A DNA stretch of 64,000 nucleotides, taken from Usnea hakonensis. Lineage: Eukaryota > Ascomycota > Lecanoromycetes > Lecanorales > Parmeliaceae. This document shows, in pieces, positions 11,734 to 22,885 of this stretch. Both the position numbers and the translations under genes were made by a program. The first letter of the stretch is position 1. Every line of letters begins with the position of its first letter. The notes below the pieces were generated by a model, which ran no database searches, was not told the origin of the DNA, and was given only the letters and a program-made list of their open reading frames with translations. The stretch covers positions 162,440-226,439 of the forward strand of contig BLJB01000071.1 in the NCBI GenBank assembly GCA_013423325.1, in the 5' to 3' direction.

Positions 11734-12475
11734 GTTGAAAACCATGGAGTTAAATCTGGTCTCAACGGGTGAGTCGGAGTCTCGCAAGGATAGCGAGGTG
11801 TGCAAGCTGAGAAGAATGTCAGTGTTAGCTATCATTAGCGACCTCCCAAGGGTAGAGCAAAATGGCAAAGAATCATGATGCACAGGTTTTGTTCTTGTTT
11901 CCAAGCCTTCGAACCGTACCTTTGCTAGTTTCTCGATATTTGGTTCCTGCGCTGGACTATTACAAATCGGCCGAGGATTTGAGCTAGGAGCAGATGAGGA
12001 GTAGGTGGTGGTAGTGGTACAGCTTCGTCGGGCTCTCGCTTTGCTTTGCAAGGTGGTCAGCATGAAAAGAGTACTCGTACTCGTAGCATGTAGAAGTCGA
12101 TGATTATTCAGCCGGTTGAAGCCATTTGCCCGCAAATGGTGGCTACTATGGCGTAGGTGTGGTAGACCGTAGGAGCCTGACATGCAGCGAACCGTCTGTA
12201 CAATTAGTGGACAGCTTCGCAAGTGTATAAGGTAATCAGCTAATTGCAATGACCAAATATAGCTCTTGGCGGGGAGGTAGAGTAAGTAGTTGGTGGTGTA
12301 AAGTGGATGAATGGGCGTGAATGGGCGTGAATGGGTGTAAAGTTCCAAGCTGTGTTTCAGCAAGATCCCTGTCTATTTCCCGCACCTGCGGCACTGCAGA
12401 GGCGGGTCTTCCCTTTCTTGAACTGGCTTCTCTCGCTTCCTCAACCTTTTTTTCAGCTTCAATCCTTTTCACCAA
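11734..12475 (-). other. Long open leader upstream of the Gα start
   Basis: The Gα reading frame continues upstream of MCFPKSGG for about 210 codons to an ATG at 12363 without a stop. The translated leader is Ser/Thr-rich and resembles no known domain. A second overlapping frame (12475-12236) starts with a charged Glu/Lys-rich helix-like stretch. Either this is an intron-containing 5' leader with upstream ORFs, or an N-terminally extended Gα isoform. The first is more likely. Confidence 0.3.
12311..12340. repeat. Three tandem copies of a 10-bp unit
   Basis: The decamer ATGGGCGTGA occurs twice in a row and then once with two changes (ATGGGTGTAA). It lies in the Gα leader region. A local duplication is the simplest explanation. 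Confidence 0.7.
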
Positions 12476-15230
12476 GGTTCAATCCTTAGACACTGCCACA
12501 ATTTGATTACTGCCTCTTATAAATCTAGTGTCAACCGTCCTTCTTAGCAAGACTTTCGTCTGTCATTGCAAGCCCTTAGAGTCCCATCAAGTGCTTCAAT
12601 TTAATTCTCAAAAGAGGTAGCCGTGCATGTTGTTGCGGATTCAGTTATCATGTTACTGGTCACGATATCTGCTACAAAAACACAGCACGGTTTCTCTTTT
12701 CCGTCTTGTGCTCAAAATGGCTATCGATTCCCAACACGTCAAGATACCAATCTGAGCTTACGAGATGAGCATTATGGCTGCCGCTGCCGCTGCGGCTTTT
12801 CGTCCACGTATTATACGCAAATTCACCCGAGGCCTTGCAATCTACTTCGCAGCGCACATCATTACAAGTGTTTGTAGCCAGACCGGCCTTGATTCAAATG
12901 CTGCTAAGAGTGCCGGTCAATCGTCCGCCGAGTCCAAGCATACGATCTTTACAAGAATCCCTCAGGGAAGGATTTCGATCGTTCTTTATAATTGTGGAGC
13001 CTAACCAAGGCTGGAGGCTGGATATTCAGCTCGAGTAACGGCAGGACTGATTATAGACGTGCCACCAAGTCTATCATTTTCAGTCATCTAAGCCCCATCC
13101 CGTCCATGAAGAGAATGCCCTTTCAGGACTTGTGGACACTGAGATGGCAATATCCTCGGCTCCTACCGCAAATCTACTCAACTCAGAGCCTGTCACTCTT
13201 CGAAAGATCATCCAGATGCATCAAGTGCAATTGGAGTGCACGGCTACTCTATCCTTACGTTTGTCCAGACCCGAGTCTTTATCCGCAGTCGCATTTGACA
13301 GCATAGTAATCAGTCTGCCCAAGAAAGATCGCTGACCAAGTTTCAGATCTGCATCCCAAAATAGGCACTTAGATCCGGATCAGATAATTTAGTCGCCGCT
13401 CGCGTGGTGCTTTACCTTATTCGCCATCTCGTTGTTTCGGAGCTTGGTTAGCAGTACATCCTCGCAATATCACCTTGATCAGCTTTTCAACAGATCGTGA
13501 TAATCAAATCCCACTCGTCTTGACACACAGAGCTTTTATCTTCTTCGGCGATCTTCTTGCCGTTTAGGTTGCGTCTACCAATATTATCTTCGTAGTGTGG
13601 CTGTGTCTCGTCTAAGAACGAATTACAGACGTTGGATGTTTCCGACTATCCACTTCCCCGGACTGGTGCAACATGTTTTACTTGTTGGATAAGGCACTTG
13701 GATCGAGGTTGTGCGTCCCATATTGGTCCTGTGGGTGGAGCCCTTTTGGACACCATGGAGCTTCTGAATCACCGCCCATAGAAGTGATTGTGCAATACTG
13801 GCCTACATTTCTTGTCCCCTAACAATGGTACATAGCAGCATTGCTTATGGTCAGGTCTTCCTTAGTTTGGCAGTACGGTGACGATGCTTGACTTGATCGG
13901 GCTAACTTTGCAGAAATAGCTTCCGGCACGAAGAGTACTTATCTCGAAAGCGCTAAGCCGTCAAACCTGTAACAGGCAACAACCAGTCATTCATGTGCTT
14001 CAGCAGGCTAGATGAGCACGAGCGGTATCGGAGGTACTATACTTGCAGATGAGGATCAGCATCCACGACATTTCGAAGGTGAGACGCTGCTAACTCCTTG
14101 GGATGGTGTACATGGTTCGGATGGTGATACGTGTGCGGCAAGTAGGCCTGGGTTAAAGAAATGACGATTAAATTGAATTGAAACAAACTTCACCGCAATT
14201 GTTTGTCATAAACCACTTAAGATAATTTCGGTGTAGTCAAGACATGCAGGCAGTGAAGACTGAAGATCTCCCTTTTGACGGGGAGGACCGGGAGGGCCCA
14301 AAGGCCAAAGATCACTCGCGGGGCCGCTAGCCAGGTGGGGAGCAGTTCAAGTCGGACTTGGGAGCGGTGCATGATTTGATAAGTACGCCTTGATTCCGCT
14401 GTCAGCTAAGTGTAAATTCAAAGCCAAATCTAATGCGAGTATGTAAGAAGCTGGCTGCTTACGAGAACACCCTGCAGCAAGCTAAAACGAAGTAATAGGT
14501 CGGCTTAGTCGAAATAAAGTAGAGGGAGCTAAGGTAGATTTTGTTTGGCTTCCTTTTTTCTTATATTATTACTCGTATTTTATTGTATGTGGGTACCTTA
14601 CTCTATTTCTAAAGTCATGCAGATTGCACAGGTAGCAGTCGGTAAAGTATGATTGATCCAACGACGTATCAGCGATTCAGCCTCTTCACTCTTCCAGCCC
14701 AATCTTCCTCTTCTTCTTTGCTCTTCCACCCACCCACACATCCACACACACACGCACTTACACACTTATCTGTAATGTTCCATTCCCATCCCACACTCGC
14801 GTTAAGCCACATCGGAGCCTTCCATTTCCTTGTTGGGCAACCAGTTCACACGTGGCAACCCCAAGCATGGCTGTGGGGGGTATCTCTTTGTGGTATGTGC
14901 TCGCATTTATCCGTACCTAGCTTCTGAAATGCCAAGATGCTTCACCTCTCTTCTCGATTGGAGGATTGCGAAAGTCGGTGTAGCTTCAGATACGGTGTGT
15001 CTGTATAGCTATATCCTTTACTCTGACCATTGCCGTCCTTGGATTTATTTCCGAGAAATATATCTACCATCCTTTCTTTCCTTCTTTCTCATTAATATTC
15101 TTCTTCTTCTTCATCTTCCTCACTCTTCCTCACTCTCCCTCTTCATCTACCACGCTTTTCTGACCTCGCATTACCTGACTCTCTCACCATCTATCTATCT
15201 GTACACAAGACTACTTACTCCTCGCCTGCC
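12476..15230. other. Intergenic region between Gα and bZIP genes (about 2.75 kb)
   Basis: Divergent upstream region of the Gα (minus) and bZIP (plus) genes. Apart from the doubtful exon at 13083-13335 no gene is recognised. From about 15060 to 15150 the plus strand is a pyrimidine-rich CTT/TTC tract just before the bZIP start, typical of a fungal core promoter or 5' UTR. Confidence 0.45.
13083..13335 (+). CDS. Doubtful small coding exon, no recognised family
   Basis: An open frame runs from a good acceptor (ATTTTCAG just before it) to a TGA at 13333-13335. It encodes a peptide containing MAISSAPTANLLNSEP and ending SLPKKDR. Composition is protein-like, but no domain is recognised. A first exon in compatible phase could not be fixed with confidence; a candidate Ala-rich N-terminus starts at ATG 12765 in another frame. 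This may be a small orphan gene or chance. Confidence 0.18.
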
Positions 15231-15971
15231 ATGGATCAAATGTACATGACCCCTTCGAGTGACTACTGCGCCTCGCCAATTGCCTACCCAAATGTTCCTG
15301 AGTTGCTATCTTGTTCATTCGATGACGTCTCAACCGATCCAAGCCCCAGCCCTCCGATGGTGAGTGTCGCGAAACACTCGATCCATTAGTACCGCGCACT
15401 GACAGAACATTCTTCAGATGTATGGTAGCCTCAACCATCGGTACAACACGTACCCAAATGCAACGTCCTATCCTCAATACGTCGACTCTAAACCACAAAT
15501 CGTCAACTCGATCGAATTCACCGACCTCACTCAGCCCCAATTAGAAGATCGACGGAGAAGGCGATCGAATACTCAACAAGACAAAGAGAGCGTCTCGAAT
15601 ATGCGCATTGTAAGTGCCGCCAAAGTCCGGTAACGCCGACAGCACCCGCTCATTCTCATTAGCGTCGCCGTGCTCAAAATCGAGCATCTCAGCGCGCCTT
15701 CCGCGAACGTAAAGAGAAGCATGTTCAACACCTCGAATACGAACTTGAGGAGCTCGAGAAGAAGCACGGGAAACTGTCAAGATCTTATACCGATCTTGAC
15801 AGCACGCATGCGAAATTGAAGCAGGAGGTCAAGCAATTACGTATCGAACTGGAGTCGGTCAAGTCGTCGCGCGAAGGCTCCGTCAACGAAAATCCACGAT
15901 CCAACGACTTCTTCGATCCCTTCTCGCCCGACAATAATTTGTTTGGCTCAGGGACCGAAGCGCGATTCTGA
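15231..15971 (+). CDS. bZIP transcription factor, Yap/AP-1-like
   Basis: Nuclear DNA-binding factor, three exons: 15231-15359, 15418-15609 and 15663-15971, 209 aa. The basic region at about residues 108-125 reads RRRAQNRASQRAFRERKEKH, with the N-x3-Q-x2-FR signature of fungal Yap/Pap1-type bZIPs. It is followed by a leucine-zipper-like coiled coil with heptads starting LEYELEELE and continuing through KLKQEVKQLRIELE. The intron before exon 3 falls exactly at the start of the basic region. The protein is short and lacks the C-terminal cysteine-rich domain of Yap1, so oxidative-stress sensing of the Yap1 kind is not expected. Targets are unknown. Confidence 0.9.
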
Positions 15972-17763
15972 TCATCTCTTCCACCTCTGTGTCTCCGTCG
16001 GCGTTGCTCTATGAAGACTGGGCTGTCCGGAATATTTGGCCATTCTCTTTTTGCTTGTCGTTACTTGTACTTTAGCGCCGATACAGCAGGCAAGGGCTGT
16101 CACATGCGAAGGTCGGGAAAGCTGGGCGCTGGGGCGTATGAAATGGTTGCCTGTGCCGTTGAATGAAAAGAATAGTTTTTTTAGACACCGCTTGGCCAAG
16201 CCTTCAATCCCCATGTAACTGTACAATGATACCATAGATTGGAAGGATAAGCAACCTTATCCGACGAGGTTGCATATAAGGTTGACCCATGTGCCAATGG
16301 ATGTATCATGATCATGTACTATGTATATCGCAAAAGTAGCTGCAGAATCTACAAAGCTCTCGCTCTCTCTGTCTCTCTCTGTCTCTCGCTCTCTGGCGCA
16401 TTGTCCGTGGCCTTGCAGGCTGCATCTGGACCGTTGAAAAGTATTTGACGCAAATTCAATTTTGTGGCTCGTTTATCCATCGACCACCGGTGTCATCGGT
16501 GTCACCGCTCCCTCAACCTTAAGTTTGACGCCAAAAACCCCCACAAAACCGGCTACCTTACCTACGGTAATCATCTGATTGTCTGCCTTTTTCTTTTTTC
16601 AATCCTAAGCGAATGCGAACAGCAGCAGCATTAATTCTTTTAATTTTTTCCCTTTCTTTTTTTCCTTTCCTGTCCTTTCCTGCCCTCCAATGAGATGCCA
16701 AGGCGCCTCGTCAATCGTTCCAATTTATTTATCAGAAACCGGGCACCATGTATATCCATCATACATATCACCTCATTCCTCATTCCTGCACTCCAATCCA
16801 TCATGTCCGAGCGCGCATGTACCTTCTCGAATCGGATTTTGCCTGGTCTTTGTTTTGAACAAAGCCTGCATCGAGTCTAGTACTATATCCCACCCATCCA
16901 GTATTTTCCCTCCCCATTCATCCGTACATATCTATCATATGCCGTCAACACTTAGCGACCTCCTCCTCCTCTAATCCTTCTTCTCCGAGAACATCTGAGC
17001 ATGTTTTGGGAGAAGGAATAGAGGATTGGGTGGGAGGGGGGCTTTTGGCGGGAGGCATCTCAGGCCCTGCAGAAGGAATAAAAATCACGCCCTTTGCGTA
17101 CGAGGCGCCCATATAGAAAAAAAGCCTCGTACTCTATTTATTCATGCACACGTAGACTAAGGTAAGTAGGGTCCAGGACACGTGGTATTTTTATTTTAAA
17201 TTGTCGGCCTCCCCGCCAAAAGTTGCGTCCAAGAAAAGAAAACCAAGAATTCTAAAAGGCCAAAACACCGTGTGCGAAGTGGATTCCTAATTCGGTTTGT
17301 GGTTTGTGGGGGGGAAACGGCCTTATGAAGTTGCCTGCATAAAGTAAAGTACCTTACATTTTATTGCCTTTGTAACAATACATAAAGTAAGGTACGTAAT
17401 TACAAAAGAACAATTAAAGTCTTTCTTTCCTGAAAGCGGTCTGGAGCCATGACTGACTTTTTACCAATCAAACCCATGCAGATCCAACCTTGATGTGCAT
17501 ATGCCATGTGTCCTCCAAGTATCTCATCACCAGGCTTCCTAAGATAGGCTACATTCGCACTACTAACCAACCACCGACGACCTCTTGCAAATACCGACTC
17601 TCCAACCTTGAACCTGGAGGAGTCGTCTGTCCCGCACCAGTCGCTGCTATGCGCCAGAGCCAGAGCCTCTCTGCCTGATTGCCATCCCAAGCCAGAGTCA
17701 TTATTGATACCTCTGCACAATCTTCACCGCCGTTTCATCTCTACTTTCCAATCAACAGTTAAA
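15972..17763. other. 3' flank of bZIP and intergenic region
   Basis: About 1.8 kb without a recognisable gene. It contains a TC-rich microsatellite at 16357-16394, a 9-bp stem hairpin at 17098-17132 and stretches of the TACCTTAC/GTAAGGTA short motif near 17160 and 17345-17400. Confidence 0.5.
16357..16394. repeat. TC-rich microsatellite
   Basis: About 38 bp of CTCTCTGT/CTCTCGCT-type pyrimidine repeat on the plus strand, roughly 390 bp after the bZIP stop codon. Confidence 0.8.
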
Positions 17764-18075
17764 ATGTCCTCACTCTCTTTTGACCTTGATGCAGCTTTAT
17801 CAAAAGTCAAGGCGTCAGGGTCTTTGAAGCACTTCCACGCCCTACGAGGATTGAAATTTCTTGAGCCGCCCGTATCTTACACAAATACTGGAATTGACCT
17901 GAACTCCTCCATTCAATCAAGCCACGCGTCTGGAGATAGGGCCGTCGAATCACTGGAGCAATCAAGTGAGATGAGAAGACCATCATGTCTGGAGAATTGT
18001 TGCAGACTTGTTGATGTAAGGCTTTTTTGCCAATCATGTATTCGAATTCTTGGGCTTGTAATATTGTGCTCGTAG
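17764..18075 (+). CDS. Hypothetical small protein
   Basis: Open frame starting MSSLSFDLDAALSKVKASG, 103 codons to a TAG at 18073-18075. The first 80 residues look protein-like (amphipathic start, polar middle), but no domain is recognised. The last part (after RLVD at about residue 84) reads like intron sequence, since a GTAAGG donor lies at about 18016. A downstream exon was not identified. It may be a small fungal orphan. Confidence 0.3.
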   Translation: MSSLSFDLDAALSKVKASGSLKHFHALRGLKFLEPPVSYTNTGIDLNSSIQSSHASGDRAVESLEQSSEMRRPSCLENCCRLVDVRLFCQSCIRILGLVILCS

Positions 18076-18215
18076 ACGCTGTTTTGGTATAAATTTGTGC
18101 TAGCGTATACAGAATGATCAACTCCAATCCTTAACGACGCCTTGCATTTTCAAACCCCGCCCGGTTTGTCATAAACGACACGGCCAACTCGTTCAATGTC
18201 AGTAGCTCTCAGCAG

Positions 18216-19067
18216 TCACGTCCCGACCCGTAATGTGGAATGGCTCCTTGGCTCCAAGCTCTGGACCAACCACTTTTCCCACCATCTTCTCACTGCTAGA
18301 ACTGCCTCTCTCCCATCATCTCTGTCCTCTTTGCCGTCTGGATTTCCCAATATAGCAGTGTAGAACCAGAAGACACCAGCAATCCAGGTTGCCACCGCTA
18401 GAACCACGGCATATAGAGGAGAGAGCATGAAGATAAGGGAAAGCACCACAGCGCCGCTAGTACCAGAAGGGACTGGTTCAGCTATGTTGTAGGAAGAGTA
18501 TACAAGTCCGAGCTGGAGACTGAGTGCTGGCGAAAGGAAATAATGAAGGCGTGCGCACATGGGTGTTTGCTTTACGCAGCTCCACAGTGGAAAGAGCAGC
18601 AGAAGTAGCGTCCCAATCAGCAGAGTATAAAGAGCAATGGGCAGTGCAAGAATAGGCGACAGAGAGGAGAGGTAGATCTGTTGGGTCCCAACATGTCAGT
18701 AAGAACAAAAGGCACAAGTGATGGGCTTTGCTACCAATATCCAAATAGCGTGCTCTTTTGGCCCATCCTCGTCGCTGTCGTCTTCCTGATCAACATGTGT
18801 GAGCCTTGAGTGGTTGTAGGATGAACCGTCAGGAGAGCGTAAATGCCATTCCAAGGAGCCTTTCTCTAAATCATATGAGCCGGGTCGTGCGCCGTTTGAG
18901 TTGTTGAGTTCCATGGGGGAAGAAGTTTCACTCAGAAGCCGATTCGTTTCTCTTGGTGTCTGGAGAGGCATATGGGCGGCAATTGGCCTTGAGACAGCTT
19001 GGTCGCCACCAGTATTTGGCGGTCGAGTACAAGTTTTTTCTTGAAGTTTGACAACGTTTTCAACCAT
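18216..19067 (-). CDS. Conserved-looking fungal membrane protein of unknown function
   Basis: Two exons, 19067-18735 and 18677-18216, give 264 aa with a clean phase-0 intron. The N-terminal ~100 residues are hydrophilic and acidic (DQEDDSDEDGPKEHA), so probably cytosolic. Three or four hydrophobic segments follow, starting IYLSSLSPILALPIALYTLL. A basic, Trp-containing tail (RRWWEKWL) ends the protein. I do not recognise a named family. The start is uncertain: on the same strand a frame at 19222-19082 carries an extra hydrophobic segment and could be an upstream exon. Confidence 0.6.
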
Positions 19068-19960
19068 GACGACAGTGTTACCCAGGGAAAGGGAAAAGAG
19101 GCGAGGGCCAAGAGGAGAAGAGTAGTGAGGTCAAAGACGAAGTGTAAGACGATGGGCGGGGCAGCATCATGCTGGCAATAGGTTGCTTGGCCGGTCTGGG
19201 TAGAGAATGAGAAGGAAGGCATTGAGGGGGGTTTAATTAAGATGGCGGTCTTGGAGCCAAGCAGGGGAGTCTTGGAAGTCTTGGTGTCTGCTTGGCGACA
19301 GGGAGCAGGCTGAAACATTGACAGCGGTGGCAATAGGCAGAGCCATTCAACGGTAGACACGTCTCGGATAGGCTCGCATCGACTTTTGCATCGTAGCCGT
19401 AAGTACCCTCCCATTTTTCGTTTCCTCGAAACATCTGTTCGGAATGTCACCCAAAGTGCTCAGCGGGAAGTAGCATAAAATTGGGACGGTGCGCCAAGAA
19501 ATCCGAAGACAAGCTTGGCATCGGAAGCAGATTAGTCATCATTTGCATCTAGCCGGTGAGCGAGAATGATAAATGAATGAACAAATCAAGGGAAGGGAAA
19601 AACAAACAACTTCATATATTTCATATTGTAATTACAGAAATTCAGGGCACCGTGAGCGTACAAATCTCATCCTATCCTCCTCATACCTGCTTTCCAATCC
19701 TGGAACCTAGCAAGCTCCGCCCAGCTTTAGGACATGCAGCAGCTCGAGGATCCCGCCCTCCGCAAGGAACAACCAACTCATATATCAAGTACATACAACT
19801 TGCATCCGTGTGCGGCTCCCGTAAACTCCAAATTCATGCTGGGAATCATCATGGTATTCGGTCTTATGAATGCTGACGCAACTTTACAGAGCTGATCACA
19901 ACGTTACCAATGTCAGGAAACCCGGGATATTTGAGACTTACATTTTGGGGTATGACCTAG
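19068..19960. other. Intergenic region with possible upstream exon of the membrane-protein gene
   Basis: About 890 bp. On the minus strand 19222-19082 encodes a peptide from MPSFSFSTQTGQ to a hydrophobic stretch ending SFPFPW, followed by a weak GTAACA donor. It may be a first exon of the membrane-protein gene. The rest holds its promoter and the 3' UTR of the Ssn6 gene. Confidence 0.35.
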
Positions 19961-22885
19961 TCATTTCTGCACCTCAAGCTTGGACTGCCCGTTCATGTTG
20001 ATGTGTTGCGGACTATTCCCCCCGCCTGATCCCTCCTTCCGTTTCTCTTCCTCGCCTTCGTCGTCGTAATCTTCATCAACCTCCATTTTTCTTGCGGCAG
20101 CCTCATACGCCTCTCGGCGCTCTTCGCGGCCAGTATCAGAGACTGGTGTTTGAGGAGGCTCCGTGATCGTTGGCTGATGCATTGAAGGCAGCGTTGGTGG
20201 ATGATGAGCTGCCTCAGACGGATGGTAAGACTCGTCGGCCCTTCTCTGCTCCTCACGTCTAGCTCTTGAAGAACTTCGACTGTGTCTGACTAGGGGAGAT
20301 GTTGGCCTACCGTAGGGAGGCGACTGTGCTCTCCCTCGCGGAGACCCTGGCCTTGGCCGAGGAGAACACTTTCTGTCTGGCGGCGATGGCCTACGGTGAC
20401 GGTGGTCTTCCAACCTGCTTCGACTCTCGCCATTTGCGTGGTGCTTGTTTACGGCTTTGTATTCATCATCAGACTCATGGCTGCGCTTAAACACAGGCCG
20501 ATCATCCCTCTCACGAGCAGCAGCAGCCTCAGCAGCAGCGAGTGCCGCAATTGGTGGTGGTGCACCAGCAGCGATACCTGCGGATTGGGAAGTGTTGGGG
20601 TGATGCGGTTGGTAGTGCTGTTGCGGCGGGTAGTTGGGCCCTGGTGGGGATACCCTGGATTCTGTGATCGGTCTTATCTCGGGTGGGGGACTATCCCCAC
20701 GTCCGTATGGAGCCCTTGGTCCCGGAGGCAACTGGTTGCTGCCCGTGGCAGCAAGTCTCAAGCTAGGGTCTGGAGCTCCATAGTTTGGGTTAGGTATACG
20801 ATTAGCAATGGTTGGTCCAGATACAGGTAGTTGTGACGGTGGCAAAGGCTGGGGGGCTGAATAGGGCAGTGTGGCATTGTGGTTTGAGGTTGGTGGTGGT
20901 GAAGCTCGTCGTATTGGAGTGTGTCGGTGCTGCTCTTGGTATTGCCGAATCTGATCCTGACGCGGACTGCTTTGCCTTTGTGATGGAGGCGGTCTAACAG
21001 GCTCGCGCGGATCGTACATACTAGGAGGTTGGGCCTGAGACTGAGACTGAGGCTGAGGCGGAGGCTGCGGGTTGGGAATATCTGCCAAACGTCGACTCCA
21101 ATCGGGTGCAGTGCCATTTTGTGCTGGGCTTGGTCCATGAAGCACAGAAGGGGGGCCTGTTGGAACACCCCATTGTGGACCGGGAGGCGCTCCAACGCCA
21201 GGGTTCTGGTATTGTTGAGGATGCACGTCTTGCGGTACTGGGGCGTTCTGCTGATTAGGCAGACCTGTAGATTGACCATTGTTACGCAAAAGCTGTAAGC
21301 GAGCCTTGATATACATATTGCTTGGGTCAAGGTCGAAGGCCCGTTGATACGCATCAAGAGCATCGGCCGTCTGGTTGTTACATGACTCGTACTGTCATCG
21401 ATTAGTTCGTATCTCTGTAAAAAGACCATGTTTCCGTAGTCTCACCAAAGTCCCAAGATCGTACCAGACTTCCGATATGTATGGGTTCAAGCGGATCGCT
21501 CGGGAATACGCATCAAGGGCATCGCGATACTGATTGATCTGATAATACAGCACGCCAATGGAGCACCAAAACGTAGGGTTGCGGCCATCTCGATAAACCG
21601 CTTGTTGATAGGCTTCATACGCCTTGGAATACTTCTGCTGAGACATGTAGCATCTTCCAAGAAGATACCAACTTTGCGCATCCGTGTTATCTGGAACGAT
21701 TAGAACCACGATCGTGTACTTTGAACCTCGTACGACTCACCAGAGCTCACAGACTTTTCGAGATACTCGATTGCCTGCTCCTGGCTGTTGAACAAAGGGC
21801 TTTCCTGATGGTGCAGCCATCCAAGCTGTTGTAACACCTTGGCGTGGTTAGGATCCCTGTCAAGGACCCGTCGATAAGCTCCTTTGGCAGAATCATACTG
21901 TCCACCTCGGATTAGTCACAGGCTGAAAGCAGGGAAATGTGCACATACGTCTTTGCGCTGTTCGTGAACGTGACCGATTTGAAACCAAATATCCTCTTCA
22001 GTCAGTGGCCTAGGGGGGTTTTGAACGATATACTTGAAGCACTTTCAATTTATTAGTAAAATGCGTCGAAAAGACGGGTGTAGATGACTACCTCTAGGCT
22101 TTGATCGTATTTCTGCTGCTGTTTGTATATTATACCAAGACGGAAGTAGATCTCGTTAGCTTTCTCGAAGTCAGGCTGCATATGCATGACCTGAGAAAAA
22201 GCCTCTTCGGCATGCTCAAGGGAGCCATAACGATCGTACAGAATGCCAATACCGTACCACAATTTGGGCTCCTGGCCAAGGTGAGTCAGAGCCATCGAAG
22301 CTTTGCAATGTACTTACTTTAGGGTCTCGGAGATGGTACAGAGCCTGCTGATACGCTGCATATGCTTGTTGAAGATCCTCCATCATGAGAAAGCAGTGCC
22401 CTCGTTTTCGTCAGCTGGCTTGTTTCAATGCAAGATGTGGATGTAGCTACCCAAGCTGCCCCAGACTTCACCGTTACTCTGATCGAGTTTCAAGATGGTT
22501 TGCAGGTATTCCACGGCTCTTGGGAAGTTTTCTTTTGTCCTGAGGATACACGATATCGCATTAAGGGCCTGGATGGACTGGTAGTTGTGGCGTAGGGCCT
22601 GCTCGTACGCATAAAATGCGCCATCGGAGTCTCCTTGAAGCTCACATGTACTGCCTAGCTAATGTCTCAGATTCCGATGATGCAAGTACGGAGAAGGGCG
22701 ACGAAGTACATACCTATGCCCAGCCAAATGTTCTCACTCTGGGCCGCGAGATGCGCAGGTGTAATTTTGGCGTGTGATGGCTGTTGCATGGGCATATGAC
22801 CGTTGACTTGGGGATGTCCGGCGTGTAGTCCATGATGCAGATGGACACCTCCGGGAGACGCTGGTTGATGATGATGATTCGCCAT
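19961..22885 (-). CDS. General transcriptional corepressor Ssn6/Cyc8 (TPR protein)
   Basis: Partner of Tup1 (RcoA/RCO-1) in global gene repression in the nucleus; known as RCM-1 in Neurospora. Eight exons: 22885-22713, 22654-22451, 22400-22319, 22271-22092, 22041-21949, 21897-21741, 21690-21446 and 21391-19961, 854 aa. After a His/Pro-rich N-terminus come about ten tetratricopeptide repeats (residues ~45-410), such as AYEAYQQAVYRDGRNPTFW and ALDAYSRAIRLNPYISEVW. The second half is disordered, Pro/Gln-rich, then Arg/Ser-rich, with an acidic stretch MEVDEDYDDEGEEE near the end. TPR spacing and length fit Ssn6 of filamentous fungi. All seven introns lie in the TPR half. Confidence 0.93.

Noticed and set aside
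12311..12340. Tandem decamer as a CRISPR-like or regulatory array
   Set aside because: Only three short copies without spacers; a simple local duplication in a eukaryotic genome.
16690..16974. 94-codon Ser/His/Pro-rich open frame
   Set aside because: Low-complexity composition typical of pyrimidine-rich intergenic DNA; no motif and no conserved features.
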